A stretch of 31,076 nucleotides of DNA from a virus: positions 1-31,076 of IMG/VR virus record IMGVR_UViG_3300024346_000332. The stretch is one strand, 5' to 3'. This document shows positions 7,227 to 13,829 of this stretch, piece after piece. Below the pieces are notes generated by a model. That model was not told where the DNA came from and made no database searches. It saw only the letters and a program-made list of their open reading frames with translations. The number at the start of each line of letters is the position of its first letter. Position 1 is the first letter of the stretch. The translations under genes were made by a program, and so were the position numbers.

Positions 7227-7987
7227 TAATCTCTTCTTTCTATATCTTCTTCATAACAGTCGCCCCATTGTACTTCTAGTATATGAGTGTTCTCTGTTCC
7301 AGGATTGCTTGCCTTATGCCAAACTTGTTTACCAATTTGAAATGTTCTACTTTTTGGTTCTAGTATTATACTACTTTGTATACTATTCCATTCAGTGTCC
7401 ATTTTAACTGTGCCTTCTAGCACATTCCATTCTTCTGAACGCTTAAAGTGTTTTTGATCACTGAGTGATTTACCTGGATATATTACAAGCTCTTTTACTT
7501 TGTAACCTTTGTCTGGCTTGTCATCTAGTACACGCCAATAGCCCCAATCACGTTCAGTCTTTTGTGTTTTCCACTCGTCAAGTATCCAACTACTACTGTT
7601 GGCTTTGTTCTCTCCGCCTACGCCGAATTTAAAAGAAATATTTTCTACATCTGCTTCCATCTCTGGAATATTCTCAGATGTTCTATCTCCGCCGTTTGCA
7701 AATATGATATGTGCATCAGGATATAACAGTCTAACATTGTTTATTGCTTCAATAGCACTATCGTCATCGTCACCAAATAACAAACAATGATCAACCATTG
7801 ATAAGTTTTTTATAATTGAAATGCGTTCGCCGCCGGGCATAAACGGACGACCTTTCTTGCGTTTTAACCAAGCATCTGTATTAACACCAACAACAAGTTT
7901 GTCGCCGAGTTTCTTTGCTTCTATAAAATATTCTATGTGTCCTGAGTGTAGCGGATCAAAGCCGCCGGTTACTAATACTACGTTCAT
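7226..7987 (-). CDS. Cytidylyltransferase-like nucleotidyltransferase fused to a ManC-type cupin
   Basis: This is a two-domain protein of 253 aa. Residues 1-130 are a nucleotidyltransferase of the TagD/RfaE C-terminal type: GGFDPLHSGHIEYF (HxGH motif at 17-20), VVGVNTDAWLKRKKGRPFM and a GERISIIKNL segment equivalent to the RxxIL motif. This fold activates a phosphorylated sugar or polyol with CTP or ATP. Residues about 145-250 are a cupin resembling the mannose-6-phosphate isomerase part of ManC: WGYWRVLDDKPDKGYKVKEL, PGKSLSDQKHFKRSEEWNVLEG. The usual HHHRAEHW metal motif reads KHFKRSEEW here, so metal binding may be altered. A late promoter at 7993-8000 puts the ATG at the predicted transcription start; no Shine-Dalgarno sequence is seen. 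It probably supplies an activated precursor to the cassette. Confidence 0.8.
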   Translation of the reverse strand: MNVVLVTGGFDPLHSGHIEYFIEAKKLGDKLVVGVNTDAWLKRKKGRPFMPGGERISIIKNLSMVDHCLLFGDDDDSAIEAINNVRLLYPDAHIIFANGGDRTSENIPEMEADVENISFKFGVGGENKANSSSWILDEWKTQKTERDWGYWRVLDDKPDKGYKVKELVIYPGKSLSDQKHFKRSEEWNVLEGTVKMDTEWNSIQSSIILEPKSRTFQIGKQVWHKASNPGTENTHILEVQWGDCYEEDIERRD

Positions 7988-7992
7988 GTAGA

Positions 7993-8000
7993 TATTTATT
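7993..8000 (-). promoter_or_regulatory. T4-like late promoter inside the glycan cassette
   Basis: The minus strand reads AATAAATA, then five bases (TCTAC), then the ATG of the cytidylyltransferase gene. The predicted start is 7987, the A of ATG. The box contains the TAA stop codon of the upstream gene. This would give the downstream cassette genes a late expression component. Confidence 0.55.
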
Positions 8001-8982
8001 GCATGATTTGTGTATGCTTTTGTGTCTTGGCTTGTTCAAATAAAGAATGTAATGTATGCCAAGGATCACCTCTTTGTATTTCTTCACCTGTCCACTGTGC
8101 ATAACTCATATCATTTAACCATTGTTGTCTATCAACGGGTTGCCAAGCAGTCTCAATATGATGTAAATTGCTTCTAGCAATAGGTGATGCTACTGAACTT
8201 GGGTCTAATGTATACGTTGGTTTGCCATTAAAAATGCTCTCAACTGCCGTTAAACTACTAAAAACTATAACGCATTTTGAGTCTAAAATGTCCTTTTTAA
8301 GCCCACCGCTGGGTGCCATAGTAACACTTCCGTTGTATTCAAAGTTGCTACTCATTACCACATTTGTATATTTGCTTGCTAACTCTGAAAAGTATCTTAC
8401 TTGTGGTCGCATATTATTTGGGTGTGGGCGTATTACAATTTTTCTATCTGTATTTCTACGTATTTCGTCTAGTGTATCTTTTAACCATAAGGTGTATGCT
8501 TGCCAGGCTGTGTCGGTATTGTATTTTTTATACAAATGATTTAAACTACTATCACCAATTTTCTGTAAGCATAGTAATACATAATCGCCGTTATCGTCCC
8601 AAGGGTTTATTTGTAAATCAAAATCCTTTTGCATCATTTCCCAACGGTCACTAGGACAGTCTTTTGGATACGTGCCAGTATTATAAAAGTAACTATTCCA
8701 AGCAAGCCTGTGCCATTTAGTTAATTTACTGTTACCTTGTAAATCTCTAAAGATAGGACTTTCGTTTACAATAGAAGGTTTATCACTACGTGCAATAAAT
8801 TCAAATGCATCTCTAGTTACTTTCTTTCCTTCATAATGTTTTAAGATATTTGTTTGGAAATAAAAATCAGCATAGTTAGAATCTAAACAACTTTTTAAAT
8901 CAAATGTATGTCCATGTGCGTATAGCATACGCTTTAGTATTCCAGATGACTTACTTGCGCCTATTACTGCTACGCCTTTCAT
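7996..8982 (-). CDS. KpsC/KpsS-like GT-B glycosyltransferase
   Basis: At 328 aa this is the longest of the four paralogues. It begins KGVAVIGASKSSGILKRML, has YVLLCLQKIGDSSLNH, KIVIRPHPNNMRPQV near residue 205, CVIVFSSLTAVESIFNGKPTY, and the shared C-terminal block RQQWLNDMSYAQWTGEEIQRG. Keeping RPHP, the Ser-Ser loop and the Glu-Ser-x-x-Asn-Gly-x-Pro block, it looks like the most complete family member here. The ATG overlaps the TGA of the HAD-like gene. Its stop codon TAA is embedded in the late promoter of the next gene. It likely transfers one sugar in a stepwise assembly. Confidence 0.78.
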   Translation of the reverse strand: MKGVAVIGASKSSGILKRMLYAHGHTFDLKSCLDSNYADFYFQTNILKHYEGKKVTRDAFEFIARSDKPSIVNESPIFRDLQGNSKLTKWHRLAWNSYFYNTGTYPKDCPSDRWEMMQKDFDLQINPWDDNGDYVLLCLQKIGDSSLNHLYKKYNTDTAWQAYTLWLKDTLDEIRRNTDRKIVIRPHPNNMRPQVRYFSELASKYTNVVMSSNFEYNGSVTMAPSGGLKKDILDSKCVIVFSSLTAVESIFNGKPTYTLDPSSVASPIARSNLHHIETAWQPVDRQQWLNDMSYAQWTGEEIQRGDPWHTLHSLFEQAKTQKHTQIMQ

Positions 8983-10202
8983 TTCTTTTGCTCATTAAAC
9001 TTTGCCCATTTAATATTTGTTGTTGCATATTCTTTACTGTGCATACGTTCAACAAACTTTAACAATAGTTCTTTGTTAGGCTTAGGTTTAAATAAATCAC
9101 AAATACTAATTGCACTAGCCATTGCATTATATTGTATCTTTGCAATCTGTTGAGGATGATCGTTTGGTCCTCTAATAGGTCCATCTTCGTCCCAATCAAT
9201 TACTGGTCCAAACTGATAGCAGTTGTGTTTTTCTAAACTCTTTGTAGCAAACGGTACAAGACGATCAATGTAAGGAAGTGTCTTTCCTCCTATGTATATT
9301 GTATGCGGTGGTGCTTGGTTATAAAATTTATAAATGCTATTACCTTCACCTTGCAAATCTACTATAGTTGTGTTAGCATCAATCGTTCTATCTATATATT
9401 CTTTAAAGTGTTCGTTAGGTTCTAAATACATTTTCCTACTAGTAATAAGCATCTTACTTTTCTTACCAGTCATTGCTTCGTATAACGGTTGCCAATTACA
9501 ACAGTCTCTATATGTAAAAGCAATATCTCTATCTGGTAGTTCTAGTGTAGCAAGTGCTAGTACAGGCAAGTTTAAGTTTGCTTGCTCAATCCAATACTTC
9601 TTTGCATCGCCTGTATGTGGACATAATAACCTAGTTTTACGCATCCAACATGCTAGTTGTGGATCTACTTCATATGCCATTTGTTCAAGCTCTGTGAAGT
9701 GTGTAAGCGTGTCTAAGACGCCATTAACTCCGTTTGCTTGTGCAGTTTTAACATCGCTATGTTCGTTATCTCCATAGTGTGTATCTATGTTATACTTCTG
9801 TTTTACACTATCCCAAATGTATCCGTGACGCTTACCATACCTAGTAACAATAATATCTACATTTTTTGTTAGTCCGCAGTTGCGTAATATTTTCATAATT
9901 TCATCTGCACTAAGATACATGTCACTTAGTATTAAGTCACCGTCTTTGACTTTGTTTATATTTTCTACTATTGGAAATAAGTGTTCAAGTTCTACTTGTA
10001 ATTCAACTTGTGGATCGTACTCAGGTAACAGTTTATAGATGTCTTCGAAGTTGCCTTCGTCTTTCTTAGTTGCTTTTTCAGCACGTATACGTTTTTTAAC
10101 GTAGTTAGAATCGTTAATACGTCTAGCAGTTTCTTCATGTACTGTTTTAGGATAAAAGAACCTACGTGCAATTAGTGTATCAAATACGTCCCAACTATTC
10201 AT
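8979..10202 (-). CDS. HAD-superfamily phosphatase-like protein of glycan clusters
   Basis: Starting at the ATG at 10200-10202 the product is 407 aa. An in-frame TTG two codons upstream is less likely. HAD motif I is WDVFDTLIARR (Asp5 and Asp8), the variant DxFDT seen in HAD-like proteins of bacterial polysaccharide clusters. LILSDMYLS follows near residue 93 (motif II region), TRYGKRHG supplies a conserved Lys, and HYGDNEHSDVKTA near 142 is motif IV. The C-terminal 250 residues are not recognised and could be a separate glycan-modifying domain. It overlaps the FkbM gene by eight bases. It could dephosphorylate a sugar phosphate feeding the cytidylyltransferase, but that is inference from context. 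Confidence 0.72.
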   Translation of the reverse strand: MNSWDVFDTLIARRFFYPKTVHEETARRINDSNYVKKRIRAEKATKKDEGNFEDIYKLLPEYDPQVELQVELEHLFPIVENINKVKDGDLILSDMYLSADEIMKILRNCGLTKNVDIIVTRYGKRHGYIWDSVKQKYNIDTHYGDNEHSDVKTAQANGVNGVLDTLTHFTELEQMAYEVDPQLACWMRKTRLLCPHTGDAKKYWIEQANLNLPVLALATLELPDRDIAFTYRDCCNWQPLYEAMTGKKSKMLITSRKMYLEPNEHFKEYIDRTIDANTTIVDLQGEGNSIYKFYNQAPPHTIYIGGKTLPYIDRLVPFATKSLEKHNCYQFGPVIDWDEDGPIRGPNDHPQQIAKIQYNAMASAISICDLFKPKPNKELLLKFVERMHSKEYATTNIKWAKFNEQKK

Positions 10203-10848
10203 GCTCAAATTCTATATCCCACTTATTGATTCTATGTACTTTGTATCCATGTGGTGATAGGTAATCCGTTAACTTTTCAATCATGCCTTTTCTATTACCA
10301 TGTTCAATAGTCATAAACTTTATTGTAATTTTACTAAAGTCTATACCTTGTAACGCTTCTAGTTCAGCACCTTCTGTATCCAAACTCATGTAGTCAATTG
10401 TACACGGCAATTTATGATTCTCTTGTAATATTGTAGTAACGGTTTTGCTTGTTACTGTTGTAGTTTCTGTTTTATCTTTAAAATGTTTTTTAAAGTATTT
10501 TTTATTTCTAGCATCTAAATCTACGTTTGTAATTCTAGATAACAAGTCTCCTCGAATATCCTTATGTTCACTTAAAGGAATTTCAAAAGTAACTTCACCG
10601 TTAGTATTAAAAACAGCACAATGTACTACTGTACTATGCTGTCTGTTGTTTTGTAGTTGCGGTATTAAATGTGGATTTGCTTCTATACAAATACCTTTCC
10701 AGCCAAAGGAGTAGTCTAATGTAGCAGTATTACTTGTAAATACTCCATCATTAGCACCAATATCTAAATAGAATCCTTCACGTTTACCACGTGATATATT
10801 TTCAATATAATATTTGTCTTGTTCTATTTGACTGTAGTATTGTGTCAT
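10195..10848 (-). CDS. FkbM-family SAM-dependent methyltransferase
   Basis: This 217-aa protein has SAM motif I FYLDIGANDGVFTSNT (residues 27-42), the acidic ribose-binding residue in GICIEANPHLIPQL and a DYMSLDTEGAELEALQGID block near residue 155, all diagnostic of the FkbM family. Members commonly O-methylate sugars of polysaccharides or glycolipids. The length and motif set indicate a complete enzyme. The ATG overlaps the TGA of UvsY (ATGA), so the cassette begins as a direct continuation of the recombination operon and may be partly read from the gp32 promoter. Confidence 0.87.
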   Translation of the reverse strand: MTQYYSQIEQDKYYIENISRGKREGFYLDIGANDGVFTSNTATLDYSFGWKGICIEANPHLIPQLQNNRQHSTVVHCAVFNTNGEVTFEIPLSEHKDIRGDLLSRITNVDLDARNKKYFKKHFKDKTETTTVTSKTVTTILQENHKLPCTIDYMSLDTEGAELEALQGIDFSKITIKFMTIEHGNRKGMIEKLTDYLSPHGYKVHRINKWDIEFEHE

Positions 10849-11300
10849 AGCGTAGCATCTTCCATACCTGCTACACGTAGTTTAACTACGTTTGTTATTT
10901 GCCATTGCTTTTGATCAAGTCCTTTTAAGACACCTAACCACTTATTACGCATTAGTGCAAACTCGTTAATAATTTTTTCATAATCAACAACGTCTGCCTC
11001 GCCGTCAACGTATTTTTCTACGTCACGACTAGACAGAGCTCGTTGATAATTTTCTAAGTATTTTTTAAAGTATGAACTACGCAACCTGCGTAGCTCAATG
11101 TTTAGATAGTTTAGGATTGCTTCAATCTCTTGTAATTGATTGAACCTGTGTTCCACTATGCCTGGCATAGCCGCTGATGCTTTTTCTACACTGCCAACTA
11201 ATTTAACTTCTTTCTTTGCGTCAATTAGTTCACTTTCATAGAATGTAACTGCATTAGGTATCTTGTTAATGTCTCTAGATACTTCGCTATACCAACCCAT
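10845..11300 (-). CDS. uvsY: UvsY-like recombination mediator
   Basis: This 151-aa protein is close in size to T4 UvsY (137 aa) and sits behind UvsX. Its largely helical sequence with an LRRLRSSYFKKYLENYQRALSS segment (residues ~71-93) is the conserved part of UvsY; IINEFALMRNKWLGVLKGLDQKQW follows. UvsY is a hexamer that loads UvsX onto gp32-covered single-stranded DNA. The ATG follows the upstream stop by only a few bases and no clear Shine-Dalgarno is seen, which suggests reinitiation. Its TGA overlaps the FkbM start, joining the recombination operon to the glycan cassette. Confidence 0.85.
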   Translation of the reverse strand: MGWYSEVSRDINKIPNAVTFYESELIDAKKEVKLVGSVEKASAAMPGIVEHRFNQLQEIEAILNYLNIELRRLRSSYFKKYLENYQRALSSRDVEKYVDGEADVVDYEKIINEFALMRNKWLGVLKGLDQKQWQITNVVKLRVAGMEDATL

Positions 11301-11303
11301 AAT

Positions 11304-11534
11304 TTAATCCCAATCCGTCTCTTCGTCAAGAACATCTTCATCGTCAATGTCTAGATAATAGTTTATTGCAGTATCCAATGCACTATCACTTCCTAGTGCA
11401 TTAGTAAACACATCGTCACCTGTGCCCATATCGGCCATCAAGTCTACAAAGCGTTCTGCCGCAATCTCAATATGTTTTTTATCAAGATACTCCTTAAACA
11501 TATTCCATGTATCTACGATTTGCTCTTCTTCCAT
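11304..11534 (-). CDS. Small acidic protein between UvsX and UvsY (76 aa)
   Basis: I do not recognise a domain. The product is strongly acidic, especially the tail DIDDEDVLDEETDWD, and the first half EEEQIVDTWNMFKEYLDKKH looks helical. The ATG is preceded by GAGGAG at good spacing, and the spacing to UvsX (3 bases) and UvsY (3 bases) is tight, so it is a real member of the operon. An acidic partner of the DNA-binding recombination proteins would fit, but this is inference only. Confidence 0.7.
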   Translation of the reverse strand: MEEEQIVDTWNMFKEYLDKKHIEIAAERFVDLMADMGTGDDVFTNALGSDSALDTAINYYLDIDDEDVLDEETDWD

Positions 11535-11537
11535 ACT

Positions 11538-12632
11538 CTACTCCTCGATTGTTTGTATGTCGTCTAATTCTACTTCATCTATAATAGATTCGTCGTCCGA
11601 GGTATTTACCAAAGTCGCTTCTTTTATTAGATAATCTGACATAACAGTATCGAGGTTTTCGCCGATCCATTTCTTACGATATTCTAAGATTTCTTTGCCA
11701 TCGCTGGAAACATACTTTAGTCTGTTACCTTGTTTTTCAATGACACCTTTTGCTTCAAATAACTCCAATAGTCCGCTATATGGATTCATGCCTGTTTCAT
11801 AAGGAATTTTAACTTGCACTGCCTCGAAAGGTTTTGCATATCTAGTTTTCATTACCTTACAGCCTGCACGAATACCCATAACTTGACTGATCTTGTTACC
11901 ATCTTCATCTTCTTTTAGTTTTAGTTTTTTCATTGCTACAACAATTGAAGATGCATAGATAAAGCCTTGACCGCCTGATATCTTGTCATCTGGATCAAAC
12001 ATATCTTGTGATGCATATGTATGGTTAGTACACACTAAGCCTACGTTATGTGAACCAATCATGTTAACAGTATTACGTACAAGTGATGTTAGTGCTTTAG
12101 GCTTACGACCCATGTCACCTTTCATGTCACCCTTTTGAAACTGATCAACATCTGTTGGTGTTAATAGCATACCTAGTGAGTCAATAACAAATAATACTTT
12201 AGGACGTTCTTCTTCGTCCATTGCTTTATAGTCAATCATAAATGTTGATACTGTTTTAGCAACATCATCAATCATTGACATATTAAGTTTTAGTAGTTTG
12301 TCATCTGCTGTGTCTACATCTAATGCTTGTAGCCACGCTTCGTCAAGTGCATTCTCTGAATCAATTAAGACTACAAAGATGCCTTGGTCTTGTGCCGCTT
12401 TTACAATGTTACCTGCACAGATATATGATTTACCTGCACCTGATTCTCCTGCAAAAACAGATACCTTACCTAGCGGAACACCTTTATGAAAGTCTCCTGA
12501 GATAAGATAGTTGAGTGCATAATTTCCTGTACTAATCCAATCAGTCGGGTCATTGAACCCTGCACTCATTCCTGAAATGGATTTAGTTAGTTGTGTCCTA
12601 AACTTAGTAGGATCAAACGCTTTATTCGCCAT
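11538..12632 (-). CDS. uvsX: UvsX RecA-like recombinase
   Basis: This 364-aa protein is a RecA-fold strand-exchange enzyme. Walker A is GESGAGKS at residues 62-69; Walker B is VLFVIDSLGML near residue 150; a DNA-binding loop region with KISGGQGFIYASSIVV follows near 218-235. It has the acidic C-terminus typical of UvsX (DDESIIDEVELDDIQTIEE). It catalyses homologous pairing in recombination-dependent replication with UvsY and gp32. AGGAG lies just before the ATG at 12630-12632. It is separated from gp32 by a 74-base gap that holds a hairpin but no clear promoter, so gp32-initiated transcription probably reads through. Confidence 0.95.
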   Translation of the reverse strand: MANKAFDPTKFRTQLTKSISGMSAGFNDPTDWISTGNYALNYLISGDFHKGVPLGKVSVFAGESGAGKSYICAGNIVKAAQDQGIFVVLIDSENALDEAWLQALDVDTADDKLLKLNMSMIDDVAKTVSTFMIDYKAMDEEERPKVLFVIDSLGMLLTPTDVDQFQKGDMKGDMGRKPKALTSLVRNTVNMIGSHNVGLVCTNHTYASQDMFDPDDKISGGQGFIYASSIVVAMKKLKLKEDEDGNKISQVMGIRAGCKVMKTRYAKPFEAVQVKIPYETGMNPYSGLLELFEAKGVIEKQGNRLKYVSSDGKEILEYRKKWIGENLDTVMSDYLIKEATLVNTSDDESIIDEVELDDIQTIEE

Positions 12633-12667
12633 GGTATCTCCTGTTTTTAAAAGCCGTTAATTTATGA

Positions 12668-12690
12668 GTTACAAGCATTACACTTGTAAC
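12668..12690 (-). other. Hairpin between gp32 and UvsX
   Basis: GTTACAAG (12668-12675) and CTTGTAAC (12683-12690) form an 8-bp stem with a 7-base loop. No T-run follows on the minus strand, and the stem is not GC-rich, so it is not a standard terminator. It could be an attenuator, a processing site or a 3'-end stabiliser for the gp32 mRNA. Confidence 0.45.
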
Positions 12691-12706
12691 CCATATTAAA
12701 TTATTA

Positions 12707-13693
12707 TTAACTTTGACGTGCTCTGATCATTGCTAGAATGTCTTGAGCATTACCACCATCTGCTGGTGCCGCTTCAGCAGTTGGTGCTGGAGTTGCCGCA
12801 GGAGCCGCTTCTGCTACTGGAGCAGGTGCCGCTGGTGCTGGTGTCGGAGCAGGTGTTGTTGCCGCTGGTGCAGATGCCTTTAATGGATCACCTGTACGCT
12901 GTTGCATACCTGCTGGTCGGAAGTATTGTCCCCAACGATCTGCATCAAATGCTTCACCGTCTACTGACGCTTCAAACATTTCTTGCATTACTTTAAGTTC
13001 AATCTCTCCTGGCTTTTTAGGCAGGAAGTCTGACAAATTAAACAGACCGTTTGTATTAACTGCATTCATTTGTGCATCGTCTAATGGACGATCTCTACGT
13101 GCCCAATTACTTGTGCTGTAGTCTGCGTATCCACCTTTGGATGTTTTGTTTAGACGAAAGTCTACGCCTGCAGTATAGTCTGTTGGCAATTCTTCCATGT
13201 CTGGATCCATAAGCGCCTGCTTAATGATCTGGAAGATTTGTGGACCAATAATAAACCTACGAATTGGATTCTCAGGTGTGTTATCGTCCGTTAGTGGGTT
13301 ATCCGTTACAAAGCCTTGGAAAATGTACGAACGCTTTTTCCAATACTTACGACCCATGTCTTCTAAACTTGGATCTTTAAACCAACCACGCACTTCGTTA
13401 AGAATGTTACATGTCTCACCATACATTTCCATACATGGAATTTGTACTTGTGTAGGGCGTGAATCTGTTTCACCTTTAATGCCTGCGAATGGAAGTTTAA
13501 TAACGAGTCTTTCTTTCCAAAAGAAAGTGTTATCTGCATCGCCATCTGGCAAGAATCTCATCGTTGCCGACTCGCCTTCTTTAATATTCCAAAATGGGTA
13601 AATGCTGTTGTCACCGCCGCCTGAGCTACGGTTACCTGAAGCGTTTGCTTCTTGCTCTTTGAGCTTTGCTCGGATTTCTGCTAATGATGCCAT
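12707..13693 (-). CDS. 32: gp32-like single-stranded DNA-binding protein
   Basis: This 328-aa protein aligns in plan with T4 gp32 (301 aa): YPFWNIKEGESATMRFLPDGD (31-51), the core WKERLVIKLPF and EVRGWFKDPSL, and a YIFQGFV strand near 123-129. It coats single-stranded DNA during replication and recombination. Two features differ. Only Cys87 and Cys95 lie in the region that holds the His-Cys3 zinc site of T4, so the zinc site seems degraded. The tail (about 272-312) is a low-complexity Ala/Pro-rich linker ending in a short helix-like DILAMIRARQS instead of a strongly acidic domain. AGGAGG precedes the ATG and a strong sigma70-like promoter lies upstream. Confidence 0.93.
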   Translation of the reverse strand: MASLAEIRAKLKEQEANASGNRSSGGGDNSIYPFWNIKEGESATMRFLPDGDADNTFFWKERLVIKLPFAGIKGETDSRPTQVQIPCMEMYGETCNILNEVRGWFKDPSLEDMGRKYWKKRSYIFQGFVTDNPLTDDNTPENPIRRFIIGPQIFQIIKQALMDPDMEELPTDYTAGVDFRLNKTSKGGYADYSTSNWARRDRPLDDAQMNAVNTNGLFNLSDFLPKKPGEIELKVMQEMFEASVDGEAFDADRWGQYFRPAGMQQRTGDPLKASAPAATTPAPTPAPAAPAPVAEAAPAATPAPTAEAAPADGGNAQDILAMIRARQS

Positions 13694-13755
13694 AGTTGTG
13701 CCTCCTATATGATTGTTATGCCTATGTGCTTTTGTGCCTATTTGTTTGTAGCACA
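13694..13755 (-). promoter_or_regulatory. gp32 mRNA leader, possible structured control region
   Basis: The predicted leader of about 62 nt begins near GTGC (plus-strand 13751-13754) and carries three GCAC copies (plus-strand GTGC at 13698, 13726 and 13734), one next to the AGGAGG ribosome-binding site. Pairing of the 5' GTGC with any GCAC could make alternative stems. T4 gp32 represses its own translation through a leader pseudoknot; similar control here is a hypothesis. Confidence 0.3.
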
Positions 13756-13761
13756 GTATAT

Positions 13762-13790
13762 ATAATACACTCTACTACTTACCTTGTCAA
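13762..13790 (-). promoter_or_regulatory. Sigma70-like promoter for gp32 and the recombination operon
   Basis: On the minus strand TTGACA (13785-13790) is followed by a 17-bp spacer and TATTAT (13762-13767). The expected start is near 13755. A perfect -35 box suggests recognition by the host housekeeping sigma factor, that is early or middle expression. Confidence 0.75.
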
Positions 13791-13829
13791 GTCTTTTTTA
13801 AAGAAAAACCTGAAAAACTTATAACCAAT

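Noticed and set aside
9334-9777. Plus-strand open frame of 147 codons inside the HAD-like gene (similar ones at 15888-16301 and 23664-24110).
   Set aside because: They lie wholly within confident minus-strand genes and lack start signals; low-complexity translation indicates shadows.
11603-11609. GTAAATA on the minus strand inside UvsX as a late promoter for the 76-aa gene and UvsY; also CTAAATA at 20092-20098 before the 122-aa gene.
   Set aside because: Each is inside a coding region over 60 bases from the next start, and such 7-mers occur by chance in AT-rich DNA. Kept only as possibilities.
12668-12690. The gp32-UvsX hairpin as a rho-independent terminator.
   Set aside because: No T-run follows and the stem is AT-rich; a terminator here would leave UvsX and UvsY without a visible promoter.
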